A stretch of 64,000 nucleotides of DNA, taken from positions 14,207,962 to 14,271,961 of the forward strand of contig NC_067208.1 of NCBI RefSeq assembly GCF_026262505.1. The letters are read 5' to 3'. The notes under the pieces were generated by a model. The model saw only the letters and a list, made by a program, of their open reading frames with translations, did not search any database and was not told the origin of the DNA. Source of the stretch: Trichomonas vaginalis G3. Its lineage: Eukaryota; Parabasalia; Trichomonadida; Trichomonadidae. The translations under genes and the position numbers were made by a program. Shown in pieces: positions 46,066 to 54,725 of this stretch (position 1 is its first letter; each line of letters starts with the position of its first letter).

Positions 46066-46311
46066 TCATGCAATGTTTAACACATCGAAAGGCATGTTCA
46101 TAAGACGTTCTTCTTCTAACCTCTCTAGTCTGTTTGGATAATTTGCACGTGCTGTTTCCAAATCCATTTCGTAGCGAAGACCAGACAATTTGTCATAGAC
46201 TTTTATGGGTCTTCCCTTCCTATATTTAAACTTCTTCGAAACTCTCCAACCATATCTTTGTAACTCTGCTTTTATTCTAGCAGATTTTCTATCCATTCTA
46301 TATGGGGGCAT
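46066..46311 (-). CDS. small basic protein of Polinton A
   Basis: 81 residues, MPPYRMDRKSARIKAELQRY..., strongly basic N-terminal two thirds (RVSKKFKYRKGRPIKVYD). The last third has an acidic helix (NRLERLEEERLMNM). Possibly nucleic-acid binding. No family is recognised. AT-rich leader (TTATTTTTATAAAAATG) directly upstream. Confidence 0.55.
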   Translation of the reverse strand: MPPYRMDRKSARIKAELQRYGWRVSKKFKYRKGRPIKVYDKLSGLRYEMDLETARANYPNRLERLEEERLMNMPFDVLNIA

Positions 46312-46449
46312 TTTTATAAAAATAAAAAAATATTTTTTTCTTTACTTTACATAACGCCTGCTGCCATAAGTCTTTGACGCCAACCCATACCAGCTAATGA
46401 AGGTTGACTTGGTTTAGTTTCCAAACTAAACTTTGGTTTTGGTTTATCT

Positions 46450-46926
46450 TCAGTTTTTGGTTTTTCTTCTTCTATCGGTTTTTTCGTCACTTTTCGGTTC
46501 CTCTGACTTTACTTCACTTGCAGGAACAGTTGTGTCGTCAACATCTTCATAAATATCATATGCCATTTGTTTTTGTTTTCCTTTCAACTTTTTGTGTTTG
46601 TTGTAAAGTTTAGAATATTTCGACTCTAAGTCAATGAGATGTTCTATAATGAACTGTTGGTCAGTGAAGTAAACTTTTCCATCTGTTGTCTCGAAAGCTC
46701 CTTCAGACTTCAATATTTTATTTGTGAGAGTCTGTTTCTTTTTTGAGATACTAGCCGTTCCATTTTTATGAAAAGTGACTTTGTAGTTAGGGTTTGTATT
46801 TCCAGACCTGGCACTTTCTATTATTGAATTTTTCTCTTCATCTGTAAGTTCTTTGACGGGTTTTGACAATGGTTCTGAACTTTTTGTTTGTGGTGTCAAA
46901 TCTACCGTTTCAACTTCTTCGGTCAT
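46450..46926 (-). CDS. charged protein of Polinton A
   Basis: 158 residues (MTEEVETVDLTPQTKSSEPL...). The central segment NPNYKVTFHKNGTASISKKK resembles small proteins of B (16656, 19231). It is followed by a helical region (IEHLIDLESKYSKLYNKHKK) and an acidic/Lys-rich tail. Next upstream is the leader TTTTTTACTGAGATGAAATG. Function unknown. A DNA- or scaffold-associated role is possible. Confidence 0.55.
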   Translation of the reverse strand: MTEEVETVDLTPQTKSSEPLSKPVKELTDEEKNSIIESARSGNTNPNYKVTFHKNGTASISKKKQTLTNKILKSEGAFETTDGKVYFTDQQFIIEHLIDLESKYSKLYNKHKKLKGKQKQMAYDIYEDVDDTTVPASEVKSEEPKSDEKTDRRRKTKN

Positions 46927-46945
46927 TTCATCTCAGTAAAAAACT

Positions 46946-47251
46946 TTACATTCCCCACGTTTGAGGCGGTTGAGGTTGGTTATTGTTTACCCACTGTTGT
47001 GCATGGTTATATCCTCTGTTAAAGAATCTTTCACCTTGGTCCATATAGTGTCCTGCTTGGTTATAGTAGTCATTTGCTTTGTTATAATAGTTTCCTGCTT
47101 GTCTTCCTACATTGTCCATCCATCCTTGAACTTTTCCTCTTGTTTCAGGATTTGGAATAAGATTTGTTGCATCTCGTGCTACATCCCAACCTTTCTGTAC
47201 AGTTTGTATAATAGGTTGTGCTTTCTCTTTCAGTATACCTAATGTACTCAA
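46946..47251 (-). CDS. Gly/Asn/Tyr-rich helical virion-type protein of Polinton A
   Basis: 101 residues. Aromatic and Asn-rich helices with NYYNKANDYYNQAGHYMDQG and a Pro/Gln tail (NNNQPQPPQTWGM). Upstream, at about 47280-47346, sequence encoding MGLFGALAGVASRFLP gives a hydrophobic amphipathic leader that probably belonged to the same gene region. The layout (amphipathic leader, helical body, proline tail) recalls minor capsid or membrane-lytic proteins. Probably affected by breaks. Confidence 0.45.
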   Translation of the reverse strand: MSTLGILKEKAQPIIQTVQKGWDVARDATNLIPNPETRGKVQGWMDNVGRQAGNYYNKANDYYNQAGHYMDQGERFFNRGYNHAQQWVNNNQPQPPQTWGM

Positions 47252-47362
47252 AATCTTCTTTCCAATTCCAAATGCACCTCTGGCTATTGTTCCACTGCGG
47301 GTAAAAATCTGGATGCAACTCCTGCTAATGCGCCAAATAAACCCATTTCTTATAGGGTAAAA

Positions 47363-48323
47363 ATGACGAATCCAAACAAGGACCCCTATGTTTCTAAAGC
47401 GACAAAGAAAGCACTCATGATAAAAATCTTTAGTTCAACACCAAATGCTTGGTTTATGGATATCTTGGAAAACATTCCGAGAGTTAGAACAGATGGACCT
47501 CCATACTGGTTAATATTTGTTGGTCAAAAACACAAGATACTGTGGAAGCCATACCATTATGGTCCAAAAATATTTTAGATGTGAAAACTGCTTTGACAAT
47601 ATTCGTTGACAAATACCATCCAACAAAACTGACATCTGACTGTGAAAGTTCTTTCAAATCAGATGATATTAAAAACTATCTGCGTTCAAAAATGTAAACC
47701 AATATTTCATTGTCGACCAAAACCATTCTGCTCTTGGTGTCATTGACGGATGTATAAAAATGTTAAGAGACTTAAACGCAACCACAAGGTGGTGAAGCAA
47801 ATGAAATGTCATATGACGACAAATATAGACACTTCTCCATGGCAAAGATGAGACCAGTTTTAAATATTTACAATAACCGTAAACAAAAAGGTTTGGGAAA
47901 CCACTCCCCGAAGAAATGAAAAACAACCCTGACTTAGAGAAAGACTATATATTTAATAATTTAGTCAAAAGAGACAAACAAGAAAGAATGCCGGGCTTCA
48001 AACTTCAGAAAGGTGACAAAGTAAAAATAGAAATACCTAAACGCGACCCATATGAAAATACTATTGACTATGACAACAATGGGAACTCGACAGGTACTCA
48101 CATTCGTGTTCGTAAAAATAGAAGAAAGTATACAAGAGAATATTATGAAGTTTTAGGCAAACATGGCAAAATGTACACACTGCAAGCAGAAGATAAAACT
48201 ACTATTGCCAGACCTCGTTTCAAACTTGTCAAAGTTCAAGGTGGTATACTTTCAAAGACAGTTCCTAACAAATATAAGACAACTCCTGACGAATATGCTA
48301 AAGAAGTTGAAAATGACGACTAA
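47363..48323 (+). pseudogene. rve-type integrase relic of Polinton A (broken)
   Basis: Rightward coding remains with MTNPNKDPYVSKATKKALM, then AWFMDILENIPRVRTDGPPY, a core-like stretch with FVDKYHPTKLTSDCESSF (near 47605-47660, resembling SDQDSAY of B), and a C-terminal basic SH3-like region (KLQKGDKVKIEIPKRDPYEN). It corresponds to the integrase of B but from a different lineage, with its own tail (TPDEYAKEVENDD). It is broken and cannot produce an enzyme. Confidence 0.65.
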
Positions 48324-49709
48324 GCAATTCTATACCATGCGTAAACTGTCATGTAAGGTGGCATGTATTCTTTACTTTGTCCCGTTGTTTGCGTATATCC
48401 TGAAACGTGATGTGTATGGTTTCCATCTCCCTGAGTGTTACCCCAGAAACAATTTATAGCAAACTGAACGTTGTCTTTAACATCATATCCTTTACCTTTT
48501 GTCATTGCTGACCAATCCCAAAATTTATGCTTATGCCAACCTGCTTGAGATGTACTTAAATCTATGTAGTGACTGTGTGCAGGTAAATTTTCACCTGAAA
48601 TCGTTTTACTTCCACCTGTTTCCTTTGAAGAGTTTGCACAATACAAAAACCTGTCGACTATTTGAGTCCAAGTTCCAAAACCCAGAACTGTTTCTGGTCT
48701 GGTAGAGTTCATTGACGTATAAATAGAGCCTATAGGATATAATGTTTGAAGTATTTCTGTCTTTAATGTTTGAAGCTCTGTTTTGTCTGCTTTCTTATCT
48801 AACATTGCGGGTAGTTCATGTGCTTCAAAGTTTCTGGCATGACTTTCAATGTTCCTGCAACTGTTATCTAAACTGTTTAGTGTATCTTTTACGCTTGTAC
48901 TCGGATTTTCTAATGGTGCACTTGAACCAAGGTCAAAGTTCAATATTATGTCGTCTGCTGTAAAAGTTGTAAAACTTGTATGTGTATGAGTCTTATTTGC
49001 TTCTTCTCTAACTCATCGTTAACATAAGTTTTATCTGCTTTAAGGTCTAAACATCCTGAAACCCATCCTGTATCAGCTTTAGTTTTTTAAAATCTTCGAT
49101 GTCCATTCATGATACCATTCAGCCCTTTCTTTAATTTCATTATCTTTTTCATCCACATATTCCTTATCTGCTTTCTTCTCTAACTTACTAGCCACATATT
49201 CCTTATCCGCTTTCTTTTCAAGGCTAACGTTTAAGTCTGTTATTTCAGATATAGAATGTATATGAGTCTTTTTTAGAATATTCGTTTTCAAGCTCTTGTC
49301 ACTTCACTTGACATTTTATTGTCAACATATGTTTTGTCTGCTAGTTCAGGATGAGTATGTTCTTTTGTTGCATAGCATTGTTAGCTCTTTCTTCTTCTTT
49401 TGCTATTGCATCATCGTCTACATATTCTTTGTCAGCTTTGTTGTCAACATCTGCTTTCAAAAGAAGTTCATTTATAGGTTTCTCGTTTAAAGTTCCTTTT
49501 GTTGGATTTATACAGACAGTATGGTTCTTATTGTCTTGAAACAGAAACTCATCTGTCATTGGGTTTAATGTCAGTTTTAAGTTTCCTTCTTTCAATGACT
49601 CAGATATCTTAGAATAGTTTGAAAAGTTTGTTGTGTTCTTATTTAGAGCTTGCATAATGAGTTGTCGGTTGTGTTGTATTTCTCTCATGGAAGCAATATC
49701 TTTCGACAT
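48320..49709 (-). pseudogene. tail-fibre protein relic of Polinton A (broken)
   Basis: The C-terminal end has the phage collar layout: YPIGSIYTSMNSTRPETVLG, histidine-rich NLPAHSHYI and GNHTHHV, ending EYMPPYMTVYAWYRI. Further upstream HIHSISEITDLNVSLEKKAD and an N-terminal MSKDIASMREIQHNRQLIMQ are visible. Parts near 48780-48960 match B's fibre gene almost exactly (DNSCRNIESHARNFEAHELP), so the two fibres have shared sequence by exchange. Broken. Divergent from the gene at 49728, with TTTTTATTCTAGATAAAATA between. Confidence 0.72.
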
Positions 49710-49727
49710 TTTTATTCTAGATAAAAT

Positions 49728-50504
49728 ATGCTTTCAATAGAAAAAGAAAATTCAAGAGTTGCTACAACTAAACCATTAGATGAACTTTTTACTAATGTCG
49801 GTCAAAAGTTTGACTTAGATACTATAAAGCATGAAGGCTATCGTTTTGACTACCCATTAAGATGGTTAAGAGACCCATCTGTCACAAAAGCTATTGGCTT
49901 TCGTAGAATAAAGTTTGTGTCTGTAGAAGATAAAAGTTTTCCATTTATTGTAAGGTTTCATATAGATTATATATCTGAAGGGAAACGAAAAATGTGGGAA
50001 GAAATTGAGCTAATACAAGTTGACCTTTCATCTTCTCTACAGACTGCGTTAAAAAATATAGAAGATAAAATAAATTCATGTTATGCAAAATATGCTGATG
50101 AATATGCAAATACCGAGAGCACACTTTATGTGAGAATTGTATATGACAAACAAAATTCACAAGTGTCATTTCAAATCTACGAAGACAATCCAAAGAAAGA
50201 CGAACAAATATATACAGAATTCACTGCAATGTCATGGTATTATTTGCAAAGAATGTTAAATCAGAAAGTCGAACTTCCTTTAGCAAATATCTACAGTCGA
50301 TATGCAAGAGATGAACCATATTTATTTAAAGATGTTTTCGACCAAGATGCTATTATTGTTCATGCTTCATTTTCTGGCGCCCAAAACTCTTTCTTATGCT
50401 TGGCAAATGACTTTTACGAAAAACCTACAAAGTTATACGAACCACCAAGTGGAAGTATTTCAGACTTTCAAGTATGGTTTACTACAGATGGAAGAAAAGA
50501 ATAA
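49728..50504 (+). CDS. candidate penton/minor capsid protein of Polinton A
   Basis: 258 residues (MLSIEKENSRVATTKPLDEL...). Beta-rich with YRFDYPLRWLRDPSVTKAIG and, late, IIVHASFSGAQNSFLCLAND and YEPPSGSISDFQVWFTTDG. Related to 45059-45909 and more remotely to the two B genes. The size and beta-rich pattern suit a single jelly-roll penton. The family assignment is inference. The reading frame looks whole. Confidence 0.5.
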   Translation: MLSIEKENSRVATTKPLDELFTNVGQKFDLDTIKHEGYRFDYPLRWLRDPSVTKAIGFRRIKFVSVEDKSFPFIVRFHIDYISEGKRKMWEEIELIQVDLSSSLQTALKNIEDKINSCYAKYADEYANTESTLYVRIVYDKQNSQVSFQIYEDNPKKDEQIYTEFTAMSWYYLQRMLNQKVELPLANIYSRYARDEPYLFKDVFDQDAIIVHASFSGAQNSFLCLANDFYEKPTKLYEPPSGSISDFQVWFTTDGRKE

Positions 50505-50579
50505 TTCCATTATACCATGCGTTTTACTTAGAACTTAGTTTCATATACAACTACTATCGAACGATAAAAATATAATTTT

Positions 50580-50822
50580 TTAATACGGTTGAGGTGTTGG
50601 ATTTGGTTGCCAACTAGACTGTGGTGCAGGTTCAGGCTGTTGTATAACAGGAGCTTGTTCTTCTGGTTCAGGGTCTTTAGGTATAATACCAACGAACTGA
50701 CCTACTCTTTTACCAATATTTTTGACACCGTTCCAAATTCCTTTTCCGACAGATTTTATTCCATTCCATATACCTCTTCCAACTCTTCTGAAGAAGTTTC
50801 CAATACTACTGAAGAAACCCAT
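50580..50822 (-). CDS. amphipathic membrane-active-type protein of Polinton A
   Basis: 80 residues. The first 45 residues are an amphipathic, tryptophan/glycine-rich basic region with internal duplication (GIWNGIKSVGKGIWNGVKNI). The tail is Pro/Gln/Glu-rich (PEPEEQAPVIQQPEPAPQSS). It resembles adenovirus protein VI-like membrane-lytic peptides in layout only. A virion entry role is a reasonable hypothesis, since Polintons descend from capsid-forming viruses. Leader: ATTTTTACTACTAGTAAAATG. Confidence 0.5.
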   Translation of the reverse strand: MGFFSSIGNFFRRVGRGIWNGIKSVGKGIWNGVKNIGKRVGQFVGIIPKDPEPEEQAPVIQQPEPAPQSSWQPNPTPQPY

Positions 50823-50890
50823 TTTACTAGTAGTAAAAATCTAATGTCCGCCTAGTCTCTTACGTTTCCTGTTGAGTTCCATAGCATTCT

Positions 50891-51202
50891 TTAACTGGAG
50901 CTCATACATTCTGTTTCTCCTCTGGTAAAAACATATTCTGGGTCAACTCCTGTGTTTGCGTCATCTGCATAAAGTTGTTTATATCCCACTTCAGGGTTTG
51001 TATAAAACTCTTTCCATCTCATATTTGCATACCATGGTGGCAAACCTAACGCAGCGTCATTTGACATGGCAGTTTGCATTTGTACATCTGTTGGCACTTG
51101 ACCATAGTTTGCCATTGCAGTTTGTATTCTAACTTCATTTGGAATATTCTCTGGGTTTGGTTGTCCAGGTTGCTGTGCATTCGCTAAGTTCTGTGCGTCC
51201 AT
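50891..51202 (-). CDS. hypothetical protein of Polinton A
   Basis: 103 residues, MDAQNLANAQQPGQPNPENI..., with a repeated VRIQTAMANYGQVP/VQMQTAMSNDAALG unit near residues 29-55. Then LGLPPWYANMRWKEFYTNPE. The leader has the TATTTTTATCTAATATTAA motif. No known family. Possibly a minor virion protein. Confidence 0.5.
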   Translation of the reverse strand: MDAQNLANAQQPGQPNPENIPNEVRIQTAMANYGQVPTDVQMQTAMSNDAALGLPPWYANMRWKEFYTNPEVGYKQLYADDANTGVDPEYVFTRGETECMSSS

Positions 51203-51213
51203 TTAATATTAGA

Positions 51214-51356
51214 TAAAAATATCTCTTACGAGTACATATACTGAACATTTGCAGGCATTGGTTCATCTTCATATTCTCTGTACTTTTCTGCCACGTCAAA
51301 TAAATAAATGACACAATGGAAAAACCTAAAACAAGTAGTCCTATTTCAAACCACAT
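51214..51356 (-). CDS. small transmembrane protein of Polinton A
   Basis: Opens MWFEIGLLVLGFSIVSFIYL at 51356: an N-terminal transmembrane helix, then a charged tail. It starts next to the end of the methyltransferase gene (16-bp overlap on the same strand). The end of the frame is uncertain because alternative frames read on toward 51214. Function unknown. Candidates are virion membrane or entry protein. Confidence 0.45.
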
Positions 51357-52159
51357 TTACTTACTAATAAAATTTCTTTATTGTGACACTTTCTCCGGTT
51401 TATAGGACCTCTCTCATATTCTATCTTGTCATATCTAAACTCATAGTCATGTATGTCCTCTAACCATCTCATAACGGTTTCCAAACCACTTTTATCGGAT
51501 GTAAAGTAAAAGCATGGATGGTTATGTATAACGTCTAAAGTTTCTAAAGAGTCTCTCAAAGTCCAGTCTACTTGGTATTGAAAATCCCATGTGTTATAGA
51601 ACGGCGGGTCCACTATAAAGAAAACATTTTCCTTGTCTTTATATTTTTCATACAACTCTGTCCAACGACATCTCACAAACTCTATACCCTCAATATATTT
51701 TTCTATGTCCTCTTTGAAAACATTTGTATAGTTAAGATATAAAACTTTTGACATAAGTGTTTCAATGTCATGAACTCTTATAGAACCACTATATAATAGT
51801 CTAGCAGATATACTATCCCAGTCTATATATTCTGCTTTTTTCAAAACCTCTCTCACAATATTTTTCTTATCTAATGGTATACGTTCCATCTTACCTATAG
51901 GTATCTTTTCTTTTAACTCTTTCAATATATTGTTTGTGTCTGGAATATGTTTGAGACGGTTCATATAGTTGTCGAAGTCATTGCATATAATCTTTGAGTC
52001 TGGGAATATTGTATGACATAAATGGGATATATAGAAACTTCCACCGAACAAATCTACAAATGTTAGACCATTCGGTAGTTTCTTAAGTTCTCTCAATATA
52101 ATATCTTTACATCTACTCTTATTTCCAAAGAACGGTAACGGTGGTTTTGTAAAATTCAT
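51341..52159 (-). CDS. D12-class (Dam-type) N6-adenine DNA methyltransferase of Polinton A
   Basis: 272 residues. The N-terminal KPPLPFFGNKSRC is the Dam-family motif X/GxKx segment. FVDLFGGSFYISHL (about 34-47) is the SAM-binding FxGG motif. FFIVDPPFYNTWDFQ (about 180-194) is the catalytic motif, DPPF here rather than DPPY as in Dam. Members methylate adenine, usually at GATC. Trichomonas vaginalis carries adenine methylation and such genes have been linked to Mavericks, as far as I recall. It lies last before the right TIR. The reading frame looks whole. Target specificity is inferred. Confidence 0.85.
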   Translation of the reverse strand: MNFTKPPLPFFGNKSRCKDIILRELKKLPNGLTFVDLFGGSFYISHLCHTIFPDSKIICNDFDNYMNRLKHIPDTNNILKELKEKIPIGKMERIPLDKKNIVREVLKKAEYIDWDSISARLLYSGSIRVHDIETLMSKVLYLNYTNVFKEDIEKYIEGIEFVRCRWTELYEKYKDKENVFFIVDPPFYNTWDFQYQVDWTLRDSLETLDVIHNHPCFYFTSDKSGLETVMRWLEDIHDYEFRYDKIEYERGPINRRKCHNKEILLVSKCGLK

Positions 52160-52345
52160 TTATATATAATAATAAAAATGTTTTTACCCGAAAAGTGACA
52201 GAAAAGTGACAAAGCATGAAAACATATATAATTTGTGAAAAGCGACACATTATATAATGTTTTCGACCCAGAAGAAGGCTTCTTCCCAGAAGCAATGGAG
52301 GAAGAAGAAGAGTCCTCCGAATTCACACCAGAAGACTAACAATTT
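52160..52345. other. right-end spacer of Polinton A
   Basis: Contains AAAAGTGACA repeats (52194-52215), and a stretch rich in Glu/Lys codons (52257-52345) that reads either as a basic 43-codon frame entering the TIR or as an acidic one ending EEEEESSEFTPED. Neither is convincingly a gene. Confidence 0.4.
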
Positions 52346-52426
52346 TCCGAATAAAAACTTCATTTATACTAAACATCTTCGGGGCTAGAGGGCACGAAGT
52401 GCCTGGAAGCCCCACTTACCTGACCT
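52346..52426. repeat. Polinton A right TIR
   Basis: 81 bp, inverted match to 6319-6399 with about 8 differences. Four of these lie in the hairpin (here GGCAC-GAA-GTGCC at 52391-52403 on this strand) and keep it paired. Ends GGTAAGTGGGG-like (inverted) and CCT at the terminus, followed by TATGGA. Confidence 0.9.
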
Positions 52427-53842
52427 TATGGATCTTTGTAAATTTGGAGTTAAACAAGAAATACAAGCACAGTATGGATATGGTGAACGTGTCAGGAAAG
52501 AAAGATCTCAGATTTCATTCCACTGCAAATATCCAAAATGTCCTGCACATTTTAATGTTACAATCTTGGATCAAAATAAATACAAACTAATCAAAATAGT
52601 TGAAGAACATGATCATTCCGCCCCAAATGACAAAAGTCAATATTCGTCTGTCTTTTATCGCAAATATTTAGAACATTACTTCCAAACAGATGACAATCAA
52701 AGAGCGATAGCACAGCTAAATGCATTCAAAGATCTTGAAATTCCTCTTACAGGTCCGTCCATTCCAGAGATGTACGCTCAAAAACCACGTGCAATCAAAC
52801 GATTTGCAGAGAGAATACATACTCTTCAAACTAGATATTCTCCTGACGATGTTGTGTCATTGCAAATCTTTGTTCAGACAGTACAAGAAGAATCTCCAGA
52901 TGATCTCATTGCATTTGAAGTCTCAGACAATAATATGTGTTTCTATTACGCGCCTTTTGAAGGCAAAGCTTATGCGCATAGTATCAAGACATTTCATATA
53001 GACAGCACCTATAAATTGTTGCGATCAAACATTCCATTGTATGCATTTACTGGCAAAATCAAAGATTTTCACATTTCCCTTTTTTATATTTCTTTTGTCA
53101 ACCAGACACTTATCAAAACATTCAAGTTTGCGTGTGCGCCTATCTCAGATGGGTAACAATTGAGCCAGAATACATTAGCATGGACTGTGCTCCACAGATA
53201 GCTCAAGCAATAGAAGAAAGCATTCCACAAGCTCAAATACTTTGGTGCGGAGTACATGTTCTTCGTGCAATTCTTCGCAAATCAAATAAGTTTTCTTCTC
53301 AAGAAAAATTTGAACAATTCTATAATTTGATGAAGGATTTAGTCTTCAAATTAGATGCAGAACATGAGGAAGAAGCAAATGCTGCCTATGATCAAGTTCT
53401 GGAGTTGCTCGACACAGATCCAACAGCATCTCAATACTTTAACAGACAATGGCGTTACAACATATCAAGATGGATTGCTCGTGACAGGCGTGAAGGCGAC
53501 GCAACTAACAATATTGCCGAAGCTCATTTTAGAACACTCAAACATGACTATTTTCCTGATCGAAAAAATCTCAGAATTGATGATGTTATTATAGAAATTT
53601 ATACAAAAGTGATACCATCTTTCGTTATCAAACTCAAAATTGATCAAAATCCAGCAGATGACCGTGTCATTAGGATCATGGAAAAAGCAACTAACGCAGA
53701 AATTGATGTAAAAAGACAAAGAAAAATCGAGAGTATTTCAATGCTCAATAGATTGCTCAATGCTGTTAGTGATGACTCAATAGATCCCACTAAAATATAT
53801 CCTACCTTGAAAGTATTATTACAAAGAACTCATTTTATTTAA
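52427..53842 (+). pseudogene. MULE transposase, main part right of Polinton A
   Basis: DDE transposase of the Mutator class. N-terminal zinc-binding domain of FLYWCH/FAR1-like pattern: FHCKYPKCPAHFNV with EEHDHSAP. The DDE core has HIDSTYKLLRS (first Asp), then SMDCAPQIAQAIEESIPQAQ (second Asp), ILWCGVHVLRAI (the CxxH block) and NIAEAHFRTLKHDY (Glu region). The code changes frame once between the first and second Asp, at about 53132-53156, so this transposase is inactive besides the Polinton insertion upstream. The stop at 53842 lies 14 bp before the right TIR. Plain DNA transposon, family well supported by the motif order. Confidence 0.85.
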
Positions 53843-53856
53843 TTTTGATTTTAATT

Positions 53857-54242
53857 TTAGATTAAATTATTAAATTTTAATTCTTTATTTTTTAGGATTG
53901 TTAGCTTTGTAAGATTGCTTTCTCACAAGAGAAAACAAGTATAAGGTTTAAGCTGTATGTATTAAAGTTATAAATATTTGATTTTAAAAAAAATCAAGAT
54001 TTTAAACTTTAAAGGTATTAATTATGATTATCTTTCTTTAGCTTTACATGCTGTATGCTACTTTTGGAAACTGCTCTATTGTATTAGAATGTTTTTAAAT
54101 TTTGCACCTAAAAATGCGTAATATTAAAAATTAAGGTATTAATTATGATTATCTTTCTTTAGCTTTACATGCTGTATGCTACTTTTGTCTTTGAGACATT
54201 CCATGATTTAAGTTAAGAAGCTTTTAAAAAAATGCAAAAAAA
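53857..54242. repeat. MULE right terminal inverted repeat
   Basis: 386 bp, inverted match to the left TIR but with only one complete 121-bp unit plus a partial. Outer end is TTAAGTTAAGAAGCTTTTAA then AAAAAATGC and a run of A. Confidence 0.88.
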
Positions 54243-54295
54243 AAGTAATAAGATAAAAAATTTTAGTATCGATAATCTGAAATATATTGTTTACT

Positions 54296-54535
54296 TAAGC
54301 CGCGAGCGAAGCGAGCGGCTTAGTTTCGTAATTTCATACAATCTTTTTTCGAATCTGTTCTTTTCTTAAGCCGCGAGCGAAGCGAGTGGCTTAGTTTCGT
54401 AATTTCCTACAATTATTTTTCGAATCTGTTCTTTTCTTAAGCCGCGAGCGAAGCGAGTGGCTTAGTTTCGTAATTTCATACAATTATTTTTCGAATTTGT
54501 TCTTTTTGTCAACCGCGAGCGAAGCGAGTGGCTTT
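54296..54535. repeat. GC-rich palindromic tandem repeat (four units)
   Basis: Units of about 78 bp begin TAAGCCGCGAGCGAAGCGAG (fourth: CAACCGCGAGCGAAGCGAG), followed by (T/C)GGCTTAGTTTCGTAATTTC and TTTTTCGAATCTGTTCTTTT. The CCGCGAGCGAAGCGAGCGG core folds into a strong hairpin. It is outside the MULE, 54 bp beyond its end, and GC-rich in an AT-rich context. Confidence 0.85.
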
Positions 54536-54725
54536 TTATTTTTTAAAATTTTTTTTTCTTTCTTACTTTTTTTTCCTTACTTACAAATTTGATAGTAACT
54601 TACCAAATCTCTCTATCATATAATAATAAATTAATCCATTTTTGTTTCAAATCTGGCACTTTACATTTCTGACATGTAAACCTGTCACTTTTCACTTCAC
54701 CTCGCTGGGCAAGTTTGTGCCCCCC

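Larger units (their letters stand above)
6319..52426. mobile_element. Polinton/Maverick A (outer element, fossil)
   Basis: Its ends are AGGCAAGGCAAGTGGGG on the left and AGGTCAGGTAAGTGGGG on the right (inverted), with 81-bp TIRs about 90% identical and an intact 6-bp target duplication. Without the nested element B its own length is about 23.7 kb, typical of trichomonad Mavericks. Recognisable parts are a coiled-coil structural gene, major capsid protein, D5-like helicase, candidate SSB, packaging ATPase, KilA-N proteins, integrase, tail-fibre protein, penton-like proteins and a D12 adenine methyltransferase. No PolB was recognised. It is broken, with perhaps fifteen to twenty breaks. It is older than B, whose TIRs are nearly identical to each other. 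Confidence 0.92.
5482..54242 (+). mobile_element. Mutator-like element (MULE) interrupted by nested Polintons
   Basis: Long terminal inverted repeats lie at 5482-6109 and 53857-54242, and a MULE-type transposase gene lies between them. Polinton A sits in the transposase gene and accounts for 46.1 kb. The MULE's own sequence is about 2.65 kb. Its ends begin with a run of T, then GCATTTTTTT and AAGCTTCTTAACTTAAATC. Flanks are AAGTATTCAA on the left and AAGTAATAAG on the right (7 of 10 match), a possible degenerate 9-10 bp target duplication. The transposase carries a frame break of its own besides the Polinton insertion, so this copy is not autonomous. Confidence 0.88.

Noticed and set aside
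6319-52426. One single giant 46-kb Polinton
   Set aside because: Two complete sets of AG...CT TIRs with separate target duplications, and doubled capsid, ATPase, integrase and fibre genes, show two nested elements of about 23 kb each.
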